The notes under the pieces: model-generated | What the model saw: the letters and a program-made list of their open reading frames with translations, nothing else | The model's database searches: none | Told to the model about the DNA's origin: nothing | NCBI GenBank assembly: GCA_013204195.1 | Contig: JABMOJ010000198.1 | Location: 1 to 5,848, forward strand | From: SAR86 cluster bacterium | Lineage (GTDB): Bacteria; Pseudomonadota; Gammaproteobacteria; Pseudomonadales; Azotimanducaceae | DNA: 5,848 nt | Direction of reading: 5' to 3' | Part shown: piece after piece, positions 1-5,584 of the stretch | Position numbering within the stretch: position 1 is the first letter of the stretch | Layout of the letters: each line of letters starts with the position of its first letter | Position numbers and translations under genes: made by a program

Positions 1-58
1 CGCGGTGCGCAAATTCTGCCGGCATTCGCGTTTTGCGCCTTTGGCGCAAAGCCGCGAA
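1..58. repeat. Palindromic intergenic repeat, copy 1 (touches window edge)
   Basis: This stretch is identical, base for base, to 81-138, giving an 80-bp period with a 22-bp spacer (59-80). It folds into a two-part hairpin: lower stem 25-30 with 53-58 (TTCGCG/CGCGAA), upper stem 32-39 with 43-50 (TTTGCGCC/GGCGCAAA), loop TTT. An 8-bp palindrome, TGCCGGCA, lies just before it at 17-24. A second GCGCAAA at 7-13 could compete for the TTTGCGC arm. The array may continue left of the window. It resembles REP-type extragenic palindromes, but I cannot name the family. Confidence 0.85.
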
Positions 59-80
59 GCTTAAGCGCCTCTCGAATTTC

Positions 81-138
81 CGCGGTGCGCAAATTCTGCC
101 GGCATTCGCGTTTTGCGCCTTTGGCGCAAAGCCGCGAA
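81..138. repeat. Palindromic intergenic repeat, copy 2, next to thiolase stop
   Basis: This is an exact duplicate of 1-58. The lower stem is 105-110 with 133-138 and the upper stem is 112-119 with 123-130, with loop TTT at 120-122. Read on the minus strand, the hairpin begins one base after the thiolase stop codon (140-142), so it lies in the 3' end of that mRNA. It may protect the transcript or help termination, but no U-run follows it, so it is not a classical intrinsic terminator. A diverged copy lies at 3454-3496. Confidence 0.85.
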
Positions 139-139
139 T

Positions 140-1321
140 TTACTCATTACTATAGAGGGTGACGACGCAGGCGCCACCTAAACCTAGGTTATGTTGAAGC
201 GCATGTCTTGCGCCTGCGACCTGACGATCGCCAGCGTCGCCACGAAGCTGCCAGACGAGTTCAGTGCACTGGGCGAGTCCGGTTGCGCCTAAGGGATGCC
301 CCTTAGATAACAAGCCCCCGGAAGGGTTGGTGACGACTCGACCGCCATAGGTGTTGTCACCGTCCCAAATAAACTTTTCTGCGGTGCCATCGGGGGTGAG
401 GCTTAAGGCCTCATAGGTCAGTAACTCGTTGGCTGTAAAGCAATCATGCAATTCAACCACCTGGATATCTTCTGGACCGATCCCCGCCTGTTCGTAAACC
501 TGGTCGGCCGCGGCCTTCGCCATATCAAAGCCGATGAGCTTGCGCATGGAGTGGTCTTCTAGGGTGCTGGCGTAGTCAGTGGTCATTGCCTGAGCCTTGA
601 TAGTAATGGCGTTGTTCAGGCCATGTTTGTTGGCAAATGCCTCGCTGCAAATCACTGCTGCAGCGGCACCACAGGTGGGAGGACAGCATTGATAGCGAGT
701 CAGCGGGCCATAGATGTGAGGCGAGGCCATGATCTCTTCGACGCTCAACTGGTTTCTGAATACCGCGTAGGGGTTATTGGCCGCATGCTTGCGGGCTTTT
801 TCAGCAATCTTCGCGAAGGTCTCGTCACGGGTGCCGTACTGTTCTGCGTATTCTCGACCGGCGCCGCCAAAATATTGCGCTGCGCCGGGTGCTTGCTTGT
901 CGACGCCTTGCAGGTTGGCCATTTCCTTGAACATACGTTTCATAGGATTGGGGCGATCGGTGAAGGTGGCGCCGAGGGCACCGGGAACCATTTGTTCGAA
1001 CCCCAGAGCGAGTGCGCACTCGACCATGCCGGACTCCACGGCCTGGCGGGCCAGAAACAGGGCTGAGGAGCCAGTAGCGCAGTTGTTGTTGACGTTGAAT
1101 ACTGGCACGCCCGTCATTCCGAGGCCATAGACAGCGGCCTGGCCGGCAGTGGAGTCGCCATAAACGTAGCCAACATAGACCTGGCCGATCTCGCTGTAGC
1201 TGATGCCGGCGTCTTCAATGGCGATGCGTGCTGCCTTTTCGCCCATGGTCGCGTAATCCTCACTTTGGCCAGGTTTGGTGAACGGGATCATGCCGACGCC
1301 GGCGACTTTTACTTTAGACAT
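140..1321 (-). CDS. SCPx-type thiolase (acetyl-CoA C-acyltransferase family), stand-alone
   Basis: This encodes a 393-residue thiolase of the sterol carrier protein x (SCPx) class. Such enzymes cleave 3-oxoacyl-CoA with CoA, and in animals act on branched-chain and bile-acid side chains. Visible catalytic motifs are NNNCATGSSAL with nucleophile Cys81, ELHDCF with His292, and SKGHPLGATG with His342. The C-terminal HNLGLGGACVVTLY block closely matches my recollection of the human SCP2/SCPx thiolase domain. No SCP2 lipid-transfer domain is fused. The frame stays open to an ATG at 1357, but I prefer the ATG at 1321: it has GGAG six bases upstream, the protein then begins SKVKVAGVGM as the family does, and the predicted promoter at 1360-1388 would start transcription downstream of 1357. 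The stop TAA is followed after one base by a palindromic repeat. The substrate is unknown; steroid side-chain or branched-chain fatty acid breakdown is inference. Confidence 0.93.
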   Translation of the reverse strand: MSKVKVAGVGMIPFTKPGQSEDYATMGEKAARIAIEDAGISYSEIGQVYVGYVYGDSTAGQAAVYGLGMTGVPVFNVNNNCATGSSALFLARQAVESGMVECALALGFEQMVPGALGATFTDRPNPMKRMFKEMANLQGVDKQAPGAAQYFGGAGREYAEQYGTRDETFAKIAEKARKHAANNPYAVFRNQLSVEEIMASPHIYGPLTRYQCCPPTCGAAAAVICSEAFANKHGLNNAITIKAQAMTTDYASTLEDHSMRKLIGFDMAKAAADQVYEQAGIGPEDIQVVELHDCFTANELLTYEALSLTPDGTAEKFIWDGDNTYGGRVVTNPSGGLLSKGHPLGATGLAQCTELVWQLRGDAGDRQVAGARHALQHNLGLGGACVVTLYSNE

Positions 1322-1327
1322 TTGGTA

Positions 1328-1331
1328 CTCC
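1328..1331 (-). promoter_or_regulatory. Ribosome binding site of the thiolase
   Basis: On the minus strand this reads GGAG, six bases before the ATG at 1321. It decides the start in favour of 1321 over the upstream in-frame ATG at 1357. Confidence 0.75.
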
Positions 1332-1359
1332 GCGGTTTTGTGGGTAGAGCTGCGCAAGT

Positions 1360-1388
1360 AATATATTTTTTGTCTCGGGATAAGTCAA
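1360..1388 (-). promoter_or_regulatory. Sigma-70-type promoter of the thiolase
   Basis: On the minus strand the -35 box is TTGACT (1383-1388) and the -10 box is TATATT (1360-1365), with exactly 17 bases between them. A run of A precedes the -10. Transcription would start near 1353, leaving a leader of about 30 bases before the ATG at 1321. This is a sequence match only. Confidence 0.65.
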
Positions 1389-1643
1389 ACCGGAGCCTGA
1401 TACGCAGAGACGCAGCCGTGTCTGGTCGCGTCGAGAGTGTCGAGCTCAGGACTAGGTGCTAAGGACATGGAGCTTAAGGTTAGGAGCTTAAGGTTAGGAG
1501 CTTAAGGTTAGGAGCTTATGCCGGAAAGCATGGGGCGCGATCCGAGCACCTATAGATTCGTTAGCATCGATGAGTCGAGCAGGGTGTATCAACGTTAGGG
1601 GTTGTGTGAAGAATACGGTACAGTTGAATGACGTAAATTAACG
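1389..1643. other. Divergent intergenic region between thiolase and GPH transporter
   Basis: No gene is visible here. It holds the 14-bp tandem array at 1469-1518. An 8-bp inverted pair, TAGGTGCT (1453-1460) and AGCACCTA (1545-1552), brackets the array. A short palindrome, CATCGATG, lies at 1566-1573. I could not find a well-spaced -35/-10 pair for the plus-strand transporter. Its promoter must lie here if it has its own. Confidence 0.6.
1469..1518. repeat. 14-bp tandem repeat array, 3.6 perfect units
   Basis: The unit GGAGCTTAAGGTTA occurs at 1469-1482, 1483-1496 and 1497-1510, followed by a partial GGAGCTTA at 1511-1518. The copies are identical, which suggests recent expansion by slippage. 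The array lies about 80 bp upstream of the thiolase -35 box and about 125 bp upstream of the transporter start, so it could be a binding array for a regulator, but this is not shown. The period is not a multiple of three and no gene runs through it. Confidence 0.95.
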
Positions 1644-3209
1644 ATGAGTAATGGCTGGATGAGCGAACCAAAGATACCGGCCACGGCCTCAACGGAATCT
1701 GGCTCCTTGAGTAAATGGGTGCTGGGTTCCTACGGTGCCCCGGCGACACCCCTCGCCATGGTTGCGCTGCCAATGGCGGTGTATCTGCCAGCGGTGTATG
1801 CCGACGCAGAGGGTTTCGGTCTGGGTTTAGCGTTTGTCGGCTTGGTCTTGGTCATAGCCCGTTTGTTCGATGGTGTGACAGACCCACTCGTGGGTTTTTT
1901 GTCTGATAGAACTCGATCTCGTTGGGGGCGCCGTAAACCGTTCATTCTGTTGGGTACGCCCATCTACATTCTCGGTATCTGTTTGTTGTTTGTGCCGCCC
2001 TTTACCTTTTCCGAAATCAGTATTTGGGGTGTCGAGATCAACTCGGGCTATCCCTGGATGCTGGCGATGCTGATCGTCACCTATATTGGTTCAACGATTC
2101 AGGATGTGCCCTATAGCGCCTGGGGTGCTGAACTATCGAAGAATTACCACGAGCGTACCTTGATCACCAGTTGGCGGGAAGGTTTCGCCGTGACCGGCGC
2201 ACTAATCGGTGCCTTTACGCCGGCGATCATTTTCTTTTTTGGTTACAGCAAACCCACTGACGCGGTCTATTTCCTGTCAATGGCGATCGCGCTGGTGATG
2301 CCATTGTTGATCCTCAACATGTTGATATCAGTGCCTGAGTTCGACGTGGTTGAGACTAAAGCGGCGCCCATTCCGTTGAAAGAGAGTTTTCACTACGTTT
2401 GGAAAAATGAGCCCTATCGGCGCCTGATTATCGTGTTTCTGTTTTCGACCATTGGTGCGGCCATGACCAATACGTTGAGCTTTTTCTTCGTCAAGCATGT
2501 GTTGCTGGCAGGCGCGCTGTTTGGATTCTACCTGGCACCCTATTTCATCTCTCAATTGGTCTCTATCCCGCTATGGTTTAAATTGTCGAGGCGCATTGGT
2601 AAACATCGGGCAACCATGGTTGCCATTGGTTGGTATGCGCTCTGGTCCTGCATGATCCCGCTGATCGCCATCGCGCCAGTAGAGTGGTTTGATGCGTTTC
2701 AGATTAAGAATATTCTGGCGTTTTTGCCAGAAGATGCGTACGCCACGGCGGTAAGCTATTTTGAAGGCAAGCCCACGGGCAAGTTCCTGTTTTTCATTAT
2801 TGTGATGTGTCTGAAGGGGTCGTCCATCGGTGCTTTGTCGGCGTTGCCTTATGCCATGGCGGCAGATGTCATCGATGTGGATACCTCCATGACAGGCAAA
2901 AGCCAGGGTGGCGCTTATTTTTCTATCTGGTCGATGACTCGCAAGCTGGCCTATGCGCTGGGATTGTTTATCGGGACGAATTTGGTGGTGTTTTGGGGCT
3001 TTGACTCTCTCGCCGATCCGTTGAATACCACGAATACTACCTACTCTTTATTGATGCTGGCGATCACCTATTCGGTCATTCCGGCATTGTTCAAATTCGT
3101 TGCGATGCCGCTGTTGTGGAATTACCCTCTGACGGAAGAACGCTTGGCGGAAATTCAAGTGGAGATTGAGGCTAAAAAATCAGCGGCGAGTATTGCAGGG
3201 GCCGTCTGA
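1644..3209 (+). CDS. GPH-family (MelB-like) MFS cation symporter
   Basis: This encodes a 521-residue inner-membrane carrier of the glycoside-pentoside-hexuronide:cation symporter family (MFS_2 type). After a polar N-terminus of about 25 residues come many hydrophobic segments, broadly as expected for 12 helices. Family signatures are RLFDGVTDPLVG (73-84), SDRTRSRWGRRKPF (87-100), VPYSAWGAEL (155-164) and LPYAMAADVID with a following TGKSQGG (401-423). Asp76, Asp80 and Asp154 appear to align with MelB residues Asp55, Asp59 and Asp124 used in cation and substrate binding, so coupling is probably intact. The C-terminus is a charged tail. The start is uncertain: neither ATG 1644 nor ATG 1659 has a strong ribosome binding site. 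Proteins of this family near lipid or steroid catabolic genes need not carry sugars; the substrate is unknown. The gene is divergent from the thiolase and convergent with the P450. Confidence 0.9.
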   Translation: MSNGWMSEPKIPATASTESGSLSKWVLGSYGAPATPLAMVALPMAVYLPAVYADAEGFGLGLAFVGLVLVIARLFDGVTDPLVGFLSDRTRSRWGRRKPFILLGTPIYILGICLLFVPPFTFSEISIWGVEINSGYPWMLAMLIVTYIGSTIQDVPYSAWGAELSKNYHERTLITSWREGFAVTGALIGAFTPAIIFFFGYSKPTDAVYFLSMAIALVMPLLILNMLISVPEFDVVETKAAPIPLKESFHYVWKNEPYRRLIIVFLFSTIGAAMTNTLSFFFVKHVLLAGALFGFYLAPYFISQLVSIPLWFKLSRRIGKHRATMVAIGWYALWSCMIPLIAIAPVEWFDAFQIKNILAFLPEDAYATAVSYFEGKPTGKFLFFIIVMCLKGSSIGALSALPYAMAADVIDVDTSMTGKSQGGAYFSIWSMTRKLAYALGLFIGTNLVVFWGFDSLADPLNTTNTTYSLLMLAITYSVIPALFKFVAMPLLWNYPLTEERLAEIQVEIEAKKSAASIAGAV

Positions 3210-3263
3210 ATGACGTTGTTTGACAAGGTTCGGCTGCAAACGGTAAGTGACAAAGGGCATAGC

Positions 3264-3332
3264 ATAAGGCGCTATGCATAAGACGCTATGCATAAGACTC
3301 TATGCTTAAGACTCTATGCTTAAGACCCTTTG
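3264..3332. repeat. Degenerate 14-bp tandem repeat array, about 5 units
   Basis: Units are at 3264-3277 (ATAAGGCGCTATGC), 3278-3291 (ATAAGACGCTATGC), 3292-3305 (ATAAGACTCTATGC), 3306-3319 (TTAAGACTCTATGC) and a decayed unit from 3320. Each complete unit differs from its neighbour by a single base. CAAAGGG (3251-3257) and CCCTTTG (3326-3332) bracket the array as an inverted repeat. GAAAGGG (3332-3338) could also pair with the right arm. The array lies in the 3' region between convergent genes, so a promoter role is unlikely. Confidence 0.92.
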
Positions 3333-3348
3333 AAAGGGCCGAGCAAAG

Positions 3349-3384
3349 AACCGCCGGTTGCTAACGGCTAGCTTGCGGTTTTTT
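3349..3384 (+). terminator. Possible rho-independent terminator of the GPH transporter
   Basis: AACCGC (3349-3354) pairs with GCGGTT (3375-3380), and the loop contains an alternative inner GCCG/CGGC pairing (3353-3356 with 3365-3368). Six T follow or overlap the stem (3379-3384). The long loop and the 140-base distance from the transporter stop weaken the call. Confidence 0.45.
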
Positions 3385-3414
3385 GGTTGATACAGGGGTT
3401 TGAGCGAGTGTCTT

Positions 3415-3454
3415 GGTATTCCTATTTTGCGCTAGACGCAAAATAGGAATGACC
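3415..3454. repeat. Perfect 14-bp inverted repeat (strong hairpin)
   Basis: ATTCCTATTTTGCG (3418-3431) and CGCAAAATAGGAAT (3437-3450) are perfect inverse complements around a 5-base CTAGA loop. GGT (3415-3417) and ACC (3452-3454) extend the stem beyond one bulged base. It lies between the ends of convergent genes and could act as a barrier to transcription from both sides. No U-run follows on either strand. It may also be a member of an intergenic repeat family. Confidence 0.85.
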
Positions 3455-3496
3455 TGTTGGCATTCGTGTTCTGCGCCTTTGGCGCAAAGCTGCGAA
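3454..3496. repeat. Palindromic intergenic repeat, copy 3 (diverged), next to P450 stop
   Basis: This 43-bp stretch matches 16-58 (and 96-138) at 38 of 43 positions, and all five differences are transitions. The upper stem is 3472-3477 with 3481-3486 around TTT. The lower stem is 3463-3468 with 3491-3496, perfect for four pairs and G-U on the plus strand for the last two. On the minus strand it begins one base after the P450 stop, in the same orientation and position as the copy behind the thiolase. The part equivalent to 1-15 is missing. Confidence 0.85.
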
Positions 3497-3497
3497 T

Positions 3498-4850
3498 CTA
3501 GTCTCTAAGGGTCACGGGCAATTCGACAATGCCATGGACAAAGCTCGAGTTCAGTAGCACCGGCGTGCCAGTGACCTCGACCTTCGAGAAACGTTTCTGA
3601 ATCTCTTCCCACATAACCCGAAGCTGCATTTCAGCCAAACGATTGCCCACGCAACGGTGAACGCCATAGCCAAATGCGGTATGGGTGCGCGGGTTGACGC
3701 GGTCAATAATGAATTCATCTGCCTTGTCAATATAGTCTTCATCGCGGTTACCCGAGATATACCACATCGCCAGCCGGTCGCCTTTCTTGATCTGTTTGCC
3801 GCCGAGCGTGGTGTCTTGCAACGCGGTTCTTGCCATGTGCGCCAACGGCGTTTGCCAACGAATAATTTCCGGCACCATCTTGGGAATCAAGCCAGGATTT
3901 TGTAGCAGCTTTTCATACTCCTTAGGGTATCGGTTCAAAGCCAATACGCCGCCAGAGATGGAATTTCTGGTGGTATCGTTACCGCCGACGATGAGCAGAA
4001 TGATATTGCCGAGCAGTTCCTGGGGTGACATGTTGTTGGTTGACTCGTCATGTGCAAGCATGGAGATCAAGTCGAATTTGGCCGGCTCTTTCTTTCTGGC
4101 TTCATAAAATTCGGTAAAGTAAGCTAAGCATTCAAACAGTATTTTGAAGCCCTCTTCTGGGTTTTCAAACATCTCAGGATCGCCTAACTGTTGTACCGTG
4201 TCCGACCAGAATACTAGCTTCATGCGGTCTTCCTGGGGTACATCAAACAAGGTGGCGAGCATTTGCGCCGTAAGCTCTTTGGAGACACGCTGAACCCAAT
4301 CGAATTCTTCATTTCTGGGCAGGCCGTCGAGAATCATACCCGCGCGTTCACGAATCAATGGTTCCAAGTCCGCGAGATTGCGAGGGATAAACATGGGCGT
4401 GACCACTCGTCGTTGGGCATCATGTTTGGGTGGATCTTCCTGGATAAACATCGGCAGAGCAAAAGCATCGTCGTCAGGCCGGGGCGCGCCACCGAGAGTA
4501 ATGCCGCCCATGCTCTGCTTGGAGGAAAAGATGTCATGGTTCTTGTCTACATACATGATGTCTTCGTAGCGTGTTACTGACCAGTAGGGGCCAACGCTGC
4601 TTTCTTTGTGATAATGCACCGGGTCCTCTTTGCGCAGACGGGCAAAATGTTCCCATACAGTGTCGTTGGCAAACAATGCCGGGTGAGAGGGGTCGAGACC
4701 GTCGAGGGGAATTTGATTGACGTCATAGTGGGGGTCAATGGCGAAGGCATCGGCCATTTCCTTGTTAGATATCGTTAAATCGCCAGCGGTGGCGCGGGCC
4801 ATTAGACTGGCGCGCTTTTCACCATTACTTTCAAGATACTGTACGCTCAT
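3498..4850 (-). CDS. Cytochrome P450, CYP153-like
   Basis: This encodes a 450-residue soluble bacterial cytochrome P450, which uses oxygen and electrons from a redox partner to hydroxylate a substrate. The heme loop FGYGVHRCVG places the thiolate ligand at Cys400. The I-helix oxygen motif is GGNDTT (289-294) and the K-helix ExxR is EIIR (328-331). The segments LLIVGGNDTTRNSISGG, HRCVGNRLAEMQLR and GPYWSVTRYEDIM closely resemble my recollection of CYP153 alkane terminal hydroxylases; subfamily and substrate are inference. A sterol or terpene side-chain hydroxylase is an alternative. The ATG at 4850 is supported by GGAG seven bases upstream and a promoter at 4877-4905. No signal peptide or membrane anchor is seen. 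No ferredoxin or ferredoxin reductase gene is adjacent, so electrons must come from elsewhere. A palindromic repeat follows the stop after one base. Confidence 0.93.
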   Translation of the reverse strand: MSVQYLESNGEKRASLMARATAGDLTISNKEMADAFAIDPHYDVNQIPLDGLDPSHPALFANDTVWEHFARLRKEDPVHYHKESSVGPYWSVTRYEDIMYVDKNHDIFSSKQSMGGITLGGAPRPDDDAFALPMFIQEDPPKHDAQRRVVTPMFIPRNLADLEPLIRERAGMILDGLPRNEEFDWVQRVSKELTAQMLATLFDVPQEDRMKLVFWSDTVQQLGDPEMFENPEEGFKILFECLAYFTEFYEARKKEPAKFDLISMLAHDESTNNMSPQELLGNIILLIVGGNDTTRNSISGGVLALNRYPKEYEKLLQNPGLIPKMVPEIIRWQTPLAHMARTALQDTTLGGKQIKKGDRLAMWYISGNRDEDYIDKADEFIIDRVNPRTHTAFGYGVHRCVGNRLAEMQLRVMWEEIQKRFSKVEVTGTPVLLNSSFVHGIVELPVTLRD

Positions 4851-4857
4851 GACTAGA

Positions 4858-4861
4858 CTCC
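4858..4861 (-). promoter_or_regulatory. Ribosome binding site of the P450
   Basis: On the minus strand this reads GGAG, seven bases before the ATG at 4850. It supports that start over the in-frame internal ATG at codon 17. Confidence 0.7.
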
Positions 4862-4876
4862 ATTTTCAGTGGCCTT

Positions 4877-4905
4877 ATCCTAAAAGTCTGGCTGGTGGAG
4901 TTCAA
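4877..4905 (-). promoter_or_regulatory. Sigma-70-type promoter of the P450
   Basis: On the minus strand the -35 box is TTGAAC (4900-4905) and the -10 box is TAGGAT (4877-4882), 17 bases apart. Transcription would start near 4870, giving a leader of about 20 bases that just contains the ribosome binding site. Its spacing is the same as that of the thiolase promoter. Confidence 0.55.
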
Positions 4906-4951
4906 GCCGAATCGCGAAATTCCAGATAGCCCGGGGATTTTCGGTGATGTG

Positions 4952-4973
4952 GCTAGCGAGAGGGTCTCTAGAG
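4952..4973. promoter_or_regulatory. Cluster of short palindromes, possible operator
   Basis: GCTAGC (4952-4957), AGAG-GGT-CTCT (4959-4969) and CTCTAGAG (4966-4973) overlap or abut in the divergent region between the P450 and the small exported protein. They lie about 50 bp upstream of the P450 -35 box. Each is short and could arise by chance. Confidence 0.2.
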
Positions 4974-5069
4974 CGGTATTCGCGGCTTACACCTGATCAT
5001 TTGGGCGCGAGCGGGCATACGTCTGGCTTCCTGTGCAGGCAAACGGTATTCTTTGGTCATTGTGATTGT

Positions 5070-5073
5070 GAGG
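5070..5073 (+). promoter_or_regulatory. Ribosome binding site of the small exported protein
   Basis: GAGG lies five bases before the ATG at 5079. It decides this start over the ATGs at 4944 and 4947 farther upstream in the same frame. Confidence 0.65.
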
Positions 5074-5078
5074 TTGCC

Positions 5079-5516
5079 ATGAAATTCATCCAAGCCATTG
5101 TTTTAACTTGCCTGGCATTCGCTATAGGGGCGGAGCCGCAGGCTTACACGCCGGCCGAGACAGCTGACCCAAAGGCGATGATGTCTGCCGGGTTTGCGCT
5201 AATGAAATTTTCCGATGCAGAGAAAACCCAATTTGGAGAGATTGTCGCGACCTTTATGGGGGATGTACAGCAACGCATTGTTCGGGAGTCTCGTCGCAAC
5301 GAACCAGAGCTGCCGCGACGCATTAAACGGCGCTTACGTTATCTATTCGATGATTTAGACGAGCGGGTTAAGGTGTTAGTGAATCCTTCCAGGCTCGAGG
5401 GTTATCAGCTGTTTAAAGCCGGCCTTGTTGGCCAATTTGAGCCGTCAACGACCGACAGCGCAGTGCAAGTAGAGAGCTTTAGACAAGAAGTTTTCCAGCA
5501 ATCTATGCAGTACTAG
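5079..5516 (+). CDS. Small exported protein of unknown function
   Basis: This encodes 145 residues that I do not recognise. The frame is open upstream to 4944, but the ATG at 5079 has a good ribosome binding site and opens with a signal-peptide-like stretch (MKFIQAIVLTCLAFAIGA, then EPQA), with cleavage plausible after Ala18 or Ala22. Starting there explains the hydrophobic segment. Mature features are a Pro/Ala-rich start, a predicted helical middle with a basic run (RRNEPELPRRIKRRLR, 72-87) followed by an acidic patch (FDDLDER, 90-96), and a Gln-rich C-terminus. Cys11 sits inside the hydrophobic core and does not fit a lipobox. The protein is most likely periplasmic. It is divergent from the P450 and 68 bases upstream of the next MFS gene, which shares its strand. 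No function can be assigned. Confidence 0.75.
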   Translation: MKFIQAIVLTCLAFAIGAEPQAYTPAETADPKAMMSAGFALMKFSDAEKTQFGEIVATFMGDVQQRIVRESRRNEPELPRRIKRRLRYLFDDLDERVKVLVNPSRLEGYQLFKAGLVGQFEPSTTDSAVQVESFRQEVFQQSMQY

Positions 5517-5539
5517 ATCGTCTACGTCAAATCGCGTTC

Positions 5540-5545
5540 TATAAT
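5540..5545 (+). promoter_or_regulatory. Consensus -10 box upstream of the partial MFS gene
   Basis: TATAAT matches the sigma-70 -10 consensus exactly, 39 bases before the ATG at 5585. No good -35 box is seen 16-18 bases upstream and there is no extended TG. If used, it gives the MFS gene its own transcript, starting near 5552. Confidence 0.4.
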
Positions 5546-5584
5546 TAGCTGTATCTGAATGGCTGATCCAGTGAGCGCGCCGTC

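Noticed and set aside
81..138. Classical rho-independent terminator for the thiolase
   Set aside because: The hairpin is strong, but no U-run follows it on the minus strand, so it is listed as a repeat only.
623..1130. Plus-strand open frames of 117 and 147 codons
   Set aside because: They lie opposite the thiolase, which has full catalytic motifs and family length. Their translations show no recognisable domain.
1322..1357. Twelve-residue N-terminal extension of the thiolase
   Set aside because: The downstream ATG has a good ribosome binding site and the family-like N-terminus. The predicted transcription start lies inside this stretch.
1469..1518. Iterons of a plasmid-type replication origin
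   Set aside because: No replication initiator gene, AT-rich stretch or DnaA box cluster was seen nearby.
3264..3332. CRISPR array
   Set aside because: The repeats are 14 bp and directly abutting, with no unique spacers and no cas genes.
4263..4580. Plus-strand open frame of 105 codons opposite the P450
   Set aside because: It is a shadow of the P450 frame, with no start signals or recognisable domain.
4944..5078. Forty-five-residue N-terminal extension of the small exported protein
   Set aside because: It would bury the signal peptide inside the protein, and no ribosome binding site supports the upstream ATGs.
5079..5150. Lipoprotein signal peptide at Cys11
   Set aside because: The residues before Cys11 (VLT) do not fit a lipobox, and the n-region and hydrophobic core before it would be too short.
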